Source of the DNA: Pleurodeles waltl
Taxonomy: Eukaryota > Chordata > Amphibia > Caudata > Salamandridae
Direction: 5' to 3'
NCBI RefSeq assembly: GCF_031143425.1
Contig: NC_090447.1
Coordinates: 767,744,409 to 767,808,408 of the forward strand
Length of the DNA: 64,000 bases
The translations under genes were made by a program, and so were the position numbers. Below are positions 22,704 through 34,799 of this stretch, piece by piece (position 1 is the first letter of the stretch; every line of letters begins with the position of its first letter). Below the pieces are notes generated by a model. The model ran no database searches, had not been told where the DNA came from, and was given only the letters and a program-made list of their open reading frames with translations.

Positions 22704-22790
22704 ATGGAACCAGAACTACACGTCTTCCTGTTGCTCCTGCTCACCCAACGACTTCAGAACCAGCGACTATGACAACAGCAACTGTGAGTA
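22704..22790 (+). pseudogene. Candidate 5' exon of the Harbinger transposase transcript
   Basis: The ATG lies in GCCGCCATGG. The frame encodes a short Leu-rich peptide (MEPELHVFLLLLLTQRLQ) and hits TGA at 22,770-22,772. A GTGAGT donor-like site follows shortly after, at about 22,786. It could be a leader exon spliced to the transposase exon about 4.4 kb downstream, or a chance frame. The stop would prevent a fused product in this copy. Confidence 0.35.
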
Positions 22791-22819
22791 GACAAACTTA
22801 CCTGTCACTGCTGTAAAAT

Positions 22820-23500
22820 GTCAAGGTACCTACACACACAACATACCAATCGGGAATGGATGGTGAGGGCGACACACACACATGTAAACCCACAGCAACA
22901 CGCTCACTCACACACAGGACATACCCACATGCACATACATAGTACTCACACTATGGCCACCAGACACATACGGCTGAAACACACACCAACTCCCAGATAC
23001 ACAGCACCAGCACAGTCACACACAACAACACACAACACCACCAAAAGACACAACTACACCACAACTGCAACACCACCAAAGCATCGTCAAGCACCCACAA
23101 TAGACACCACCACTTGACAAATCATACATACACCACATACCAACATCAGAGAACGAACACACACAATCACACATCCAAACAATGCAGCATATGTCATACC
23201 CCGCAAACACACATTACAACGGATCTGACATACCAATCTCCACACACACTAACACACAGTGCAACCACGCAAAGGCACACCACACAACACTGCAAATAAT
23301 ACATGTCAACACAAACACCAAACAATACCAACACAGCAACATATCCCCAACATACACTTGCCCATCACACAATGCACACCCATCACTGGGGGACAAATGG
23401 TATGCACACAACCACACATGCTGCCCAGACACAACTGGTAGCACAACCACTACTCACACAAAACTTACTCACACACAAACAAAATCAGGGAAGACCAAAA
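22820..23500. repeat. CA-rich low-complexity tract in the Harbinger left arm
   Basis: Imperfect ACACAC, CACAAC and CATACAC runs dominate. Similar CA or TG tracts occur in the three hairpin-rich MITEs, in line with a shared origin. Thr/His/Asn-rich reading frames here are not credible genes. Confidence 0.8.
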
Positions 23501-23639
23501 CTGCCCTAAGATAATAAATGCAGGACAAAGATGTAACCTTTGAACCAACAACAGGTTGGCCCTGATATATAATAAATGTCATAGAAATATGAATATATAT
23601 GAACAAAGATAATGGCAGTAGACCAGACCAAATTCTAAA

Positions 23640-26425
23640 GGTGCAACATGCACATAACGCACTTGTATGTGCCCCTAACCTCCACAGGTAGGGGCATCAA
23701 GGGGGCGGCAGGCACCTCATGGATGGGGGTGGTAGAGGGGAGAGTTTGGGCTTGGGAGGGTGATCTTTGGGTTTGGGAAGGGGGTTTAGGTCGAGGCTTA
23801 AGGGAGGGTTGGGAACTCTTGGGAGGGGTAGACTTGTTGGCGGGGAGGGGCGTGGGTATTTGCAGGGGGGGCAGGGGAGGCATTGGAGGTGGAAGGCCTG
23901 GACTTGGGGAGGGACACAGAGTATTTCGGTGTATCAAGGGGTGGGAGAGGAGTAGGGAAAAGGTTTAACTATGAGAGGAAAGCTTTCTTTGTCACACAGG
24001 CACGGTCATGGCAAAACGATTTTGGTATGGAGGGAGAGGGAGTGGTTGTCTGAGGTGCTTTGGTGGATGTCTTGGGTGCATGCTTGTGGATGCTGGGTGT
24101 CTGTTGGGTGATTGAGTATAGGCATTTATGTGTCTTGGAGGAGGGGGGTAGAGGTGCTGGAGATGCCTTGGTGGATAAGTGACTGTCTGTTGGGGTGGTG
24201 ACTGCAGGCATGGTGGATGTGCTGCATGTAGGAGTGTCTGTGGTTGTGGTGTCTGCGGATGTGGTGACGGGGGTGGATGTCTTAGTATCTGCTATTGTGC
24301 TGATTATGGGTAGGATAGGTGTTTTGCCTGGATCGGTGAATGTTGGTGTGGTGACTGCAGGTGTGTCAAGTGTCTGTGATGGTGGGGGTGCCATAGCAGG
24401 TAGTGACTGTTGATGTGTCTGCAGGTGGATGTTGCTTGTGTGTATATCAGTGGTAGATCATGTGGTGCTTGTGTTTGTCTGTGCTACCCTTGGATATTGA
24501 GGTGGATGCATGATTGTCTGTTTGCGTGCTGTGGCTGGGTCAGGAAAGAGGGGTTTGAGATTGGGATGTGGAAGGTGGAGGGGGACGAAGACAAAGGGTG
24601 ACTGGCTGCCGTCAATGTGGAGGCCAGAGCCTGAAAGGATATCTGTAGGCCAGCCAGCGCACTGTAAATGCCCTCCAGGAATGCATTACTCTGTTGGACC
24701 TGAGTTGACAGTCCCTAAGTGGCATTCAAAATGGTCAACTGACCCCCAGAGATCAACCTCAAGAGGTCAATAGCCTCCTCACTGAGGGCAGCAAGGCTGA
24801 CATGGGCAGGGGCAGAGGGGCCTGTGGCAAAGGAGACACCCAACCTCCTGGTTAAGCAGGCACTGCCAACTAGGTGGGGAGCTACATGGAGGGTGGTGGT
24901 AGAAAGGGGGGTGGCGGACAAAGGTAGTGCTGGGGTGGTCCCAGATGGGTCCACCAGGGAGTGTCCACTGGAGAAGGATTCCAAAGATGATGTGCTGGAT
25001 CCAGTCTCCCCCGTGGCACTCCCCTCACCCTCTGGGCCACTGAGTCCTTCGCTGTTGGTGGCATCAGCACTACAGGTCTTGTGGCCGGCAGCATCCCCAC
25101 TCACCTGTACCCTGTCTCCTTCACCTGCCAATGGTGATGCACACAAACAGAGAGAGAGGGAGAGATAGAGAGGGTGATAGAGGGTCAGCACATTCTTCAC
25201 ACACACACATCACCACATGCACAACTGTAGGTATACATCTCCTGGCAATTTAATCCCATATTGAAACCCACAGATCCCACATCATGTCAAAACTTGTTAC
25301 TGCTATCTACTCCATTTGTCATCTCTTTCACCGACATCATAATCCATGGAAGGGAGCAAAACTGGAGCATCCCATCAAATCACCTGTAACTCGAAGACAG
25401 CATGCTCATCATGCCCTGGCTAAAGCCGATATATCACACAAGATGACTAGGCCCTGTATCTACTATGTCAGGCCCTATGCAGCTGATCTTTACAAATGGG
25501 AGAGGCCTTACACCTTAGAGCTACATTAATATGTAATCTGATTAATGGACCTTGAAATACTAGATGGGTAGGATGATACAGGAGCTCACAGACATACATG
25601 TTTCTAGGTAGAGTCACACATGTGGCACTGTCAAATGTGCACCTCAGCATGCAAGCATAGATATTCCTTGTCACAGGTGATCTAAATGTCGAATGCCAGA
25701 TCTCCTTATTTTATTCAGGCAACTTGAGTACTATGTATTCCCAGTAGTCAACATACATGTGGCACCTACTACAGTGTCACAGCTGCTAACGTGTGACAGC
25801 AAACACCAAATTACAAGAGGAATTGTACCCCCTTGTAGCTGCTATGCTGCCCTCAAACACCCATCCACCTCAGGGTAGGCCACTGCCATAATGTGGGCAA
25901 TTAGGGGGGTCAGGGTCCAATGGGTACACCTCCCTCATTGGAGGACATCCTCAGGTGGGCCTCAGCATTCTTTTGGGCCCATTGTCTCAGGTCCTCCCAC
26001 CGCTTTCTGCAATGGGTGCTCCACTGGCTGTGGACTCCCAGGGTCTGCACTTGCTTGGTGATGGCGCACCAAAGCCCCTACTGATGGGTGTTGACCTGCA
26101 TGGATGACACAGACATAAAGAGAAAGTCATGTACACATACGCCATACCAATAGGAGTGGTCAGTACACATAATTCACAGCAATTAGGCACACATACCCAT
26201 CATCTCTGTACACATGCCTTCACATTATCCCATCTGCATGCATTTACACCTTCACAAGTTCACATGCCCGGTGCATCGTCACACAGAACACCTATCACAC
26301 ATAGCTAGGACATTGGACTCACCTGCTCCTCTGGTGCCCCGGACAGCTGTTAAGACCTTCTCAACTAGCCTTTCAGGTTTTTTTGGTGTGAAGGCAGGGA
26401 TCTTATCACCTGCAGGATGTAGCAT
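23640..26425 (-). pseudogene. Harbinger Myb/SANT-like gene B
   Basis: A three-exon structure can be proposed on the minus strand. Exon 1 (26,425-26,323) starts at an ATG, encodes MLHPAGDKIPAFTPKKPERL and ends at a GTGAGT donor. Exon 2 starts after a CAG acceptor at 26,095 and encodes GLWCAITKQVQTLGVHSQ and STHCRKRWEDLRQWA, the tryptophan-spaced helix-turn-helix of Myb/SANT-like DNA-binding proteins, extending to about 25,860. Exon 3 starts after a CAG acceptor at 25,124 and contains SLAALSEEAIDLLRLISGG and SNAFLEGIYSALAGLQ, then a Ser/Thr/Pro-rich tail to about 23,640. A TAG at 24,717-24,715 and others break it. In Harbinger systems such proteins bind transposon ends and recruit the transposase. 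Splice sites are inferred. Confidence 0.65.
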
Positions 26426-27185
26426 GATGACTCCCAGAAGCAGTACACAGCAGCTCACGTGGCGGTCTTGCTGGCAACAGTCTCATGAGTCAAGTGAGCA
26501 ATAGTGCAGAAAATGGAGGTCACAGCCGCCACGAACATGACTGTCACCACCAGCAGACATCGCCATTGGCCCAAGTCCGCCAAAGGCGGCAATGTTTTCT
26601 AATGGCAATTTACACAGCGGTTGCAACCGCCTACCACCATGACGTCTTCTGCTGGTGGACTAAGGTCACGTTAACCTGTCCAGTACAGTAGGCCAGGCAC
26701 CTGCCATTTTAGCCACATTTAATGGATGGAAGTGTTTACTGATCTGTGTCATTCAGTTACTCCCCTAAAGTGCTGTATATCTGTATGTAATACCATCATG
26801 TTTCGGTAACATATTGTGCATATGTGAAATTAAAGCTGTGTAGAGTGAGAAAATATGGTGGTAGCTATGTACAGTTACTCAGAGGTTCTTAGTCCTTGGA
26901 AAAAATAGATTGATTCCAAAAATATGTGTGATTAGTGCAGGATAGCTAAGTCTTACACACATATATACTTACAGTAGCATCATATTTACAATCCCATTGT
27001 CATAGTTTGCAATGTGCACCAAGGAAGGTGTAATCAGATGCATATCTATGGTCTGTACTGTATATGTGACATGTGTTAGGCATCTGCTACAGATGTTAGA
27101 TGTGAGGAAAAAAAAAAACGTACATGAAGTGTGCATACTGCATAACTCATAATATTTTCACTTGTCTTCACATAATTATACTACC

Positions 27186-28217
27186 ATGAGGAAAGTGAGA
27201 CAACCACCAGTCTACTGTCCACTTGTAGACCTGGACACCATGGAGCAAAGGCTTGTCATCCAGACATATCGTCTTAATCGTCATACCATCATGGATCTTT
27301 GTACTCAGAGCCAGATCCGATGCCTGCCATCCGCAATCCCTATGGCATACCTCCCATCATTCAAGTCTTGTCAGTGCTACCCTTCCTGAACACAGGCTCC
27401 TTTCAGAATACAGTGGCTCTAACTGCAGGGATGTCTCAGCCCATGTTCAGTTTGGTTTTGAAGGATGTACTGTGTGCATTGTTGTGACACCTGGACAGCT
27501 ACATCAGGTTTCCCCACCAAGCAAATTTGGCCTATGTGAAGACAGACTTTTAAAAGATGGGACACATTCCTCATGTGGTAGTATCCATTGATGGCACCCA
27601 TGTAGCCTTGGTCCCTCCCAGACGCCAATGAACAGATGTATAGGAACAGGAAAAACTACCACTCAACCAGCGTTCAGGTGATGTGTTCGGCAGACCACTA
27701 CATCTCACAAGTCACAGCCTCACCAGGTTCTGTGCATGGTTCCTTCATCGTACTGACCAGCACTGCCCACAGCTAATGACATGACTCCACACAGAGAGAG
27801 CCTGGCTGGTTGGTAAGTTTCCATTGTAGTGTGTGTTCGTGATTTATGTCTCCTGTCATCACCATATAGCAATTTCCACATACATGTTTATGGTGTTCAA
27901 CCATTGTGTTCTCAGGTGGTTCAGGCTATCCAAACCATCCTTGGCTGTATACACCAGTAAGGTACCCAATTGTGCCATGGAAACTCCATTACAAAGAGGC
28001 CCAGGGGAGGATAAGGTGTGTAATAGAGCAAATTTGTGGGCTCCTGAAGGCAAGATTTAGGTGCCTGAACCTATCTGGAGGAGCAATCATTGCTTGCTGC
28101 ATGCTCCACAATATAGCTCTGAGGCATCATATACCATTGATAGCAGATGAGGGGGAGGCAGCTGGACCTGTGACTGGAAATGCTGATATGGCAAGTGATG
28201 AAGAGCCAGAGGAATGA
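27186..28217 (+). pseudogene. Harbinger DDE transposase
   Basis: From the ATG at 27,186 the protein begins MRKVRQPPVYCPLVDLDTME. After a frame change near 27,310 it continues NPYGIPPIIQVLSVLPFL and TAGMSQPMFS. The first catalytic aspartate is in SIDGTHVALVPPRR (around 27,572-27,612). An intron is proposed at 27,813-27,915 (GTAAGT donor, CTCAG acceptor). Exon 2 then reads GGSGYPNHPWLYTPVRYP, where family members have GDSGYP, so the second catalytic aspartate is replaced by glycine. The catalytic glutamate is present in RCVIEQICGLLKARFRC, followed by IIACCMLHNIALR. Frame changes and stops near 27,485, 27,550 and 27,630 confirm inactivity. The enzyme would excise the element and insert it at TWA-like sites. 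Confidence 0.85.
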
Positions 28218-29640
28218 GGAACAGGTGACTCTAGGACAGATCTCACCAATCAGTACTTGAGCTCAGCTGACATACAGGTATGTGAAGTGGACCTTTTGAT
28301 GTGATGAATGTGTACAACCAGAAGTAGATAGCTGCCATTACACTCCCTTTCCTGCTTCATCTGTGGGGGTGTAATGAGGTCCTAAGCCTATGTGTGAGTT
28401 GTGGATGCAGACTGATAGATTGCAATGTGTACAGGACAGATTGTTCATCTTTCTCGTGTATTGTTACAGCAGATGCTAACATGCACTTCTGGTAAAGACT
28501 TCTCAGATGTGAGGTATGTTTTGTACAATTTCCTATTGTCTTTTCCTTTCACTCACTGATTTAGCTAGATCCTCTGCAAACTAGGCTTGACGTATTATGT
28601 GTCAGAAGCTGATGGGATTTGCTGACAGACATGAGAGGTGTATCTGGCAGATACCTGGTAATATGAGATTAGTTTCAGTGGGGTGGTACCTTCATAGTTT
28701 ATCCTTCATAAAAGTGGAGTGGTAAATGCTTAGTCCTTTTCTTTCACCTGTGGGGTTGAGGAGAATGTAAAATGATGTATAACGTGTCAGGTGAAGTTTC
28801 TAGCTCGTGTGAATTTTGAATCATGGCCTCTCGCTTCACAATGGGTGGAGTACTTTGTGATGACCATGGGACCTAACTGTATTTGTGTTCTAACTTTGCA
28901 GTCCCAGGTGCATGTAACTGTATACTGACATTGGTGAGTGACAATCCTACAGGTATGAGGTCAATATAAGTGTATGTTTTTATTACTGGGTTCCTCTGTA
29001 ATGATCTTTGTGTGTTCCATGGGATTTGTGATTTAGTAGCTATGGTATGGGTATGTGAAGAGCCTATACATGGTGATACAGAGGACCTATCTGTGTGCCC
29101 CGGCTTTGTAGATAGTTTATCATGTGCCTGACTTCTGTAGCCTGTGTATGTGCTTTTTGTTACACCACAGCTTTCATCCAGATGGTACTCTCTATCATGC
29201 TCCATTTCCTGAATGCAATACTGACTATACAATATGTAAACCTGTATTTCAACCTCTTAGACATCTGTCCTATGACATTTCTGTTGTAATGTGTCTCCCG
29301 CTGAGGGAGCCTTCGTATGATGAGCATTACACTGGCTGTTCCATACAGGGGGGACATGACCAGACCACAGTTGGCAAACATGGGTATTTTACATGGATTG
29401 TAAAGGACACATACACAGGTGCTGTGTTCAAGTGTGATTTATTGAGCTTGTAAAAAGATTTTCAGTGACAAAAATACTAGATAAATGCACATTAAAGTGA
29501 TGAGTGAAGTAATGGTGGATGATTTCATCAGGGTAGCAGCTACACCAGTTGGTTACACAAGTCCAGTGTCCTTGTACCATGGGAAAATGGAGTTGAGTTT
29601 CAGAACAGTCAACAGAGTGTATCTGTGGCACACAAGGGTG
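28218..29640. other. Harbinger interior without recognised gene
   Basis: This probably holds the 3' untranslated region of the transposase and the convergent 3' end of Myb-like gene A. A few short frames occur but none is recognisable. Confidence 0.45.
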
Positions 29641-29649
29641 ACAAATCAG

Positions 29650-31669
29650 GAGAGGTTCACTTCCAGGCAGTGAGTTTGGTGTTGGAATCTGCTCCTGCTG
29701 GATGTCTGGATGGACGTCCACGTTTGTAGGGGAGTTCTTTAACTACAGAGGGAGGTATGGCCTTCCCCTGGCAGGGCCCCCATTACACTAGCTGCCGCAG
29801 ATGTAGAAGGGTCAGATGTATTATTGTTAGTGAAAGAGGCCTGCTGTTGTGTGGAGAAGGTACTCAGGGTGGTGTTGATGTCCCTCAGCACCCCTGCAAT
29901 GGTAGCCATGTGTGCATTCTGTGCCTGTCGCTACTGCAGGACTTACTAGTGGTGTTCCCTCTGCAGCCTTTGATTTTTCCTTGACATGGTGATGATTTAG
30001 CCCATCCTGTTTTGGGAACTTTGGTAATCTCCCAAGACTTGGGAGATAATTTCCTGGTCAGTTGTGTCGCTTTGAGGCCCCATCCTCTTGCCCACAGCAT
30101 CCCTCCCACACACCCTAGCCCCATGTGCCTGTGCCCCTGGCACAGTGTGCCCACTCCTAGTGGTTGCAGGTCCAGCATTGTCATGGGTGGCAAGGTTAGA
30201 CTCAGGTAACTGTACTGTGGGGCACACAATAGATTGCACAGTCTTTGTGGCACAGGTTTGGGGGTGAATGGTTGCCTGTGAAGTTGATGCAACAGTGTTG
30301 GGAGGTGTTGATGTGGGCAGGGTGAGGCTGAGAGTCATTGATTGACATGGGCCAGGTTGTTCTTCAGTGTCCAGACATCCAAGGGTGTTGTCCTCACTGG
30401 GGCCTTCAACCTTAGGGGGACTGACAGTCTCAGGTCCTTATTGGCAATGGCCAGGTTACCTGTGAAGGGAGTTCAGGTTAGAAAATGTGTTTGGTTACTT
30501 TTGTGTGAGACATGAATCCCTGCAATGACATTGACAGCTGCTGCACAGCATACCTTAGTTGTTCATACAGGTCTGTGACTTGTTTCCGTTACTCCATGTT
30601 GGGAGCAGTCATACTAATTGGGTACACATTTTAGTGAGGATGCAATCTGATAATGGCTGATATGTGACATGACTGTTTGACTATGTTACCTAGTGTAGAG
30701 ACAGGCTTGCCATAAATACATGAAAGCTGCACAATGCACAATGTTGTCCTATTGGGAACACAGTATGTGAGTATGCAGGGGTAATTGTCCTGTAAGTATG
30801 TGTTGTACATGTGCATCAACTCAGCCATCTTCCTTTCCAACCCAGGTCTGGCTATTTATGGATTGGGATCTGTGATCTGTGGCCATTGGGAATGGTCACT
30901 GAGCTGTAGATGTGGGTTTGTTTGCTGTTGTGGGTGTGCCCTTGCATTGCTGCCATTGCCATGTGCTGGTCCTCACTAGAACAATCTAGGTGGTGTAGCC
31001 AATACTTTGGTTATACATGCATAACATGTGATGTGATGTGCACAATCCAAGTTTTCACAATTATGGGTTGGTGCATTCTGGGAGTCGTAGTGATCTGATC
31101 AGCCTGTAGCTAACGCGCCATTTCCAAGGGCTGTGAGCACAGCTGGGCTGAGTAGAGAAGTGGCATGCAAGAGAGGGGCATTAGGTGATTAGGTGAGAGG
31201 TGTAGTGGCTAAATTAGTTAATTAAGGAGGATTTGGGTGGTGAGGAACAATGCAGGACTATTCAATTGTGTGACATGAATGTTGTGGGTACTTACCAGAC
31301 TCCAGTCCCCCAGGTATTGCAGTCAGGCACTCAGGATGCAGTATGTCCAAGACCTTCTCTTCCCAAGATGTGAACTGTGTGGGAGGAGGTGGGGGTCCAC
31401 CGCCAATCTTCTGCACAGCTATCTGGTGCTTGGATGCCATGGAACACACCTTTCCCCTTAGGTCGTTCCACCTCTTCCTGATGTCCTCCCTTGTGCGTGG
31501 ATAACTGCCTACAGAATTGACCGCGTTGACTATCCTTTGCCACAACTCACTTTTCCAGGTAGTAGATGTTTGTTGGACCTCCGAACAGGTGTGGCTCTAC
31601 CCTGACAATTTCATCCACCACGACCCTCAACTCTTCATCAGTGAAACGTGGGTTTTTCTGTGGGGACAT
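29650..31669 (-). pseudogene. Harbinger Myb/SANT-like gene A
   Basis: On the minus strand an ATG at 31,669 (context ACCACCATG) begins MSPQKNPRFTDEELRVVVDE, the start of a Myb/SANT-like domain. After a 1-nt frame change near 31,548 it continues ELWQRIVNAVNSVGSYPRTR and EDIRKRWNDLRGKVCSMAS, then a Pro-rich GGGPPPPPT linker and SWEEKVLDILHPE. Exon 1 ends with a GTAAGT donor at 31,295. Downstream, 30,340-29,650 encodes a Thr/Ser-rich region, then MSRKNQRLQREHH (about 29,987-29,949) and NAHMATIAGVLRDINTTL, a likely coiled coil, ending near PNSLPGSE. Stops occur in this part. It belongs to the same broad family as gene B but its sequence is clearly different. Confidence 0.7.
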
Positions 31670-32459
31670 GGTGGTGGTTGTGTAGCCAGTGTGTGGGGTT
31701 GTTGTGAGTGTAAGGGTGCAGTGTTGGGTAATTGGTGAGGCGTGGGTGCTGCTATGTGAGTTGGAGATGCTAGTTGTGGATTGTGTGTGATAGTGATGTG
31801 TGTATTTTGATAGTTGTGCTGATGTGGGATGTGTGCTGAGTGAGATGTGCATGTGTGCCTATTGTGTACAAGCAGTATGTGCTGCAGATTTGGCTTCTCA
31901 GTGGCTGTGAGTGGTGTTCTAGTTGCAAAGGATTGTGGGTTGTGTAGGGGTGTGTTATATAGTGTAATTAGTAGATGTGTCAGGTGTGTGGATGTGTGTC
32001 AGGTGTAGGGTATTCAAACTATCCAATGTTGTGTGGTATTCTGACAGAAGTGAGTTGTGACCGCCGCAGTACGCATCGCCAATGGTTTTCCACCATGGAA
32101 GAACTGCTGTGGTGATTTGTGGCTCATAATCTGATGGGTGGAGGTTTGTTGGGCTGGCCGTGTTAGTGGTTGGACCGCCTCTTTTCCGTCTTCCAGTGTT
32201 CTGGGGCCTTCAGAAATGTGGCTGTTTTTTGGCAGTCTTCACATTGTGAGTCGTAATACTACGGTCGGATTACCACAAACATGGCGGTCTTTTGGCAGCC
32301 TCCACCACAGCAGTCTTGCCAAAAGACTGCCAAACTTGTAATGAGGCCCTTATTGTTTAATGTACTGTATAATCAAATAATAAACACTATTATAGTTCTT
32401 CTTGGTAATCATAATACTGAAACTCACCTCTCATCCAAGGGTGCGAGGGAGGGATAATG

Positions 32460-32567
32460 TCAGCCTCTTTGTCTTTAATAAAATCACTATTCTCTAAACA
32501 GGTAACCTCTGAAATTTGACATTTTATGTCAGGACAGTAGGCTAACATTATGCATGTTTAATGTCCT
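32460..32567 (-). repeat. DIRS-2 internal complementary region
   Basis: Read on the minus strand, the first half (TAGCCTACTGTCCTGACATA) matches the plus strand at 46,204-46,240, the outer 5' end of the element. The second half (CAGAGGTTACCTGTTTAG and TTTTATTAAAGACAAAGAGG) matches 22,024-22,070, the outer 3' end. This bipartite complementarity is the hallmark of the DIRS replication template. Confidence 0.8.
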
Positions 32568-32872
32568 TCATCGCTAGGCCTGCAACATGCTCTAATTGTC
32601 TGAAATAAAATGTCTTAAACACATCATCACTTGACCAATCTGCTGCCTTCATGATAGCTCCTAAACTCCCTCCTACATTCAACACGTTTGAGTCAATTGA
32701 TCCCTTTCTAGCTTATTTAGATGCACTCCTGTTTCACTCATTGTATTCTTCACCCATCGTACAACCTTTGATGTTGACACCGCATAATATGGTCTCACTT
32801 AAGATATCAATAATGTATCCACTTCTGCACTCCTATTTTCACTCATTCTTCCTTCATACTCATTAATATTTC

Positions 32873-34204
32873 TCATGACACACAACTTCGGTTGCTTGTC
32901 AACCCTTGGATAAAAGACCGTTTCTGTGATAGTTTTATTTGATAAAATCTGTTTGTCACTTCCAATGCTCTTACGTCTGAAATTCCTTTAAATGATATCA
33001 TACAAAGCAAAGTTGCTAACTTCCATGACAATTGCTTGGCAGTCAAATATTTGTTACCTGGCCATTCATTAAATAATGAGAAAATCAAACTAACGTCCCA
33101 AAGTGTCTTATACCTTGCACTAGGAAGTTCTTTAATTCTTATCCTCTTCATCACTTTACATATTAATGGACTCCTTCCCATGGATAAACCATCCACAAGA
33201 GAATGTCCAGCAACTATTTCCGACCTATGGCAATTCACTGTTCTAGAACTCAAACCTTTACTATAATGTTCTGCCAGTAAGTTTCCAAACATAATTTAAT
33301 TTGTCTCCACAGGATCCAAATCCCTTTCCATGCACCAACGTGGCAAGATATTCCGTGCACTCCTATATCTCTTCCTTGTTCCTGGTGCCCAAGACTCATA
33401 TAGCAATACTGTAGCCTCTCCTGATAAGTTTGTGTTTCTTTCTGATCTTCTGAAATGTTCCAAACTAGAAGGTTGAGCACCCCTAACTCTACTAGTGGAT
33501 GCTCCCTTTCATCTAAATTCTTCAACAGTCCTCTGCTAGTCTGGGTCAATAATGGATCGTATGTTACCAGCTCTATCACTGATGGATGCCACATTTGGGT
33601 CACCCAAAATGGTGTCACTAACACTAACTGGCATTTCTGTCTCCTCACCTGCATCAAGACTCTGTTTATCATTGAAAAAGGTGGGTGCACATACCCCTTC
33701 AAATGTTGTCAACTCAGGCTGAATGCAACCACTGCCATAGCATCTGGATCCAGTCTCCAACTCACGTACTTCACTAGTTGGTTTGTCAATCATGATGCAA
33801 ATAAATCCACTTTGAATAGACCCATTCTCATCTGAATTTCCTGAAATGTTTTCTGCATTAGCTTCCAATTGCAGTAATCCGACAGGTGTTGTGAATTCCA
33901 ATCCGCTACTTAATTCTCCTTCCCCGGCAAATACTGTGCTTTCATGTTTCCCAAAAATAATAGCTAACTCTGAAAGTCTCTTCGATCTGCTGCCCCTCAG
34001 CTTGTTTATATAAATCACAGCTGAAATATTGTCCATCTTCAGCAGTACAGTACAACCCAGTACTTGTTCCCTGAAATTGCAAATCACTAATTCTCCTGCC
34101 TTCATTTCTAAACAATAGAGATGATCTTTCCTCTCTTCCATGCTCCACTTTCCTCCTTTTGCCTTTGTATCCAACCTTGCACCCCAACATAGGTTACTTT
34201 GCAT
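32873..34204 (-). pseudogene. DIRS-2 RNase H and tyrosine recombinase
   Basis: On the minus strand the RNase H part shows LKMDNISAVIYINKLRGSRS (around 34,050-33,990), then out-of-frame remnants. KGYVHPPFSMINRVLMQVRR (from about 33,702) and LVLVTPFWVTQMWHPSVIEL follow, the end of the RNase H region. The recombinase begins near 33,300 with LAEHYSKGLSSRTVNCHRSE and continues LWDVSLIFSLFNEWPGN and ISDVRALEV, where the arginine in DVRAL corresponds to the first catalytic residue. It then falls out of frame, and the H-x-x-R and tyrosine part is not found. Several frames and stops are involved. Confidence 0.75.
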
Positions 34205-34799
34205 CTGTTTCTAATACATAATCTGAGGCAGATCCAAAAATAGCTCAGCCATTCCATGCCTGTAAATTTCCTAACCACCATTTCAATTCTTCCTATACAT
34301 CTAGTGCATGGGGTCTTCCATGAGTAGCTTTCGAGCTACCCATAAGTAGCTCACCTGTGTGTTGCCCAGCCTACAAATACTTAAACGTTTATATTTAAAA
34401 CAAACATGTAAAATTGTCTGATGTGGTCAGTATTAAAAAAAACTTCTAATAATATTTGTTGCTCAGGATGACTTTCATCAACATAAGTAGCTTTTATGAC
34501 AAAAAAGGTTGCAAACCCCTGATCTAGTGTTACCCTCACCTTGTCTCAGTACCATAATCCTCTGGTCAACCCTGATCTCCTGAGGCACTGCAAGCCTCTG
34601 TAATTCAACGGTCCTGAAAAAATGTAATGGATTGATGAAAACAGAAGTCCAATCACCCTTGCTAATTCTTTCAAATTCACCTGTTTCTTCTACAGTAATC
34701 CTTTTACTTCCCTTTCTAACAAATATATCTTCCTCTCTAGTAGCTGTAAGTGAGCATTTACCATGTCTACTACAAATCACAAAAATGTCATCCTTTGCT

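Larger units (their letters stand above)
22365..32349. mobile_element. Near-complete 10-kb Harbinger transposon
   Basis: The ends are inverted: GGGGGTCATTACGAGTTTGG at the left, and the complement of the right end reads GGGCCTCATTACAAGTTTGG; 22 of the first 26 positions match. TTA flanks both sides (22,362-22,364 and 32,350-32,352), the 3-bp duplication typical of Harbinger. Inside are a plus-strand DDE transposase (27.2-28.2 kb) and two separate minus-strand Myb/SANT-like genes (26.4-23.6 kb and 31.7-29.7 kb). Length is 9,985 bp. The element sits inside the 3' region of DIRS-2, so it is the younger of the two. Confidence 0.88.

Noticed and set aside
30785..30979. Possible small secreted Cys-rich peptide
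   Set aside because: Only 64 codons, opposite to the Harbinger gene A intron, without signal peptide or family support.
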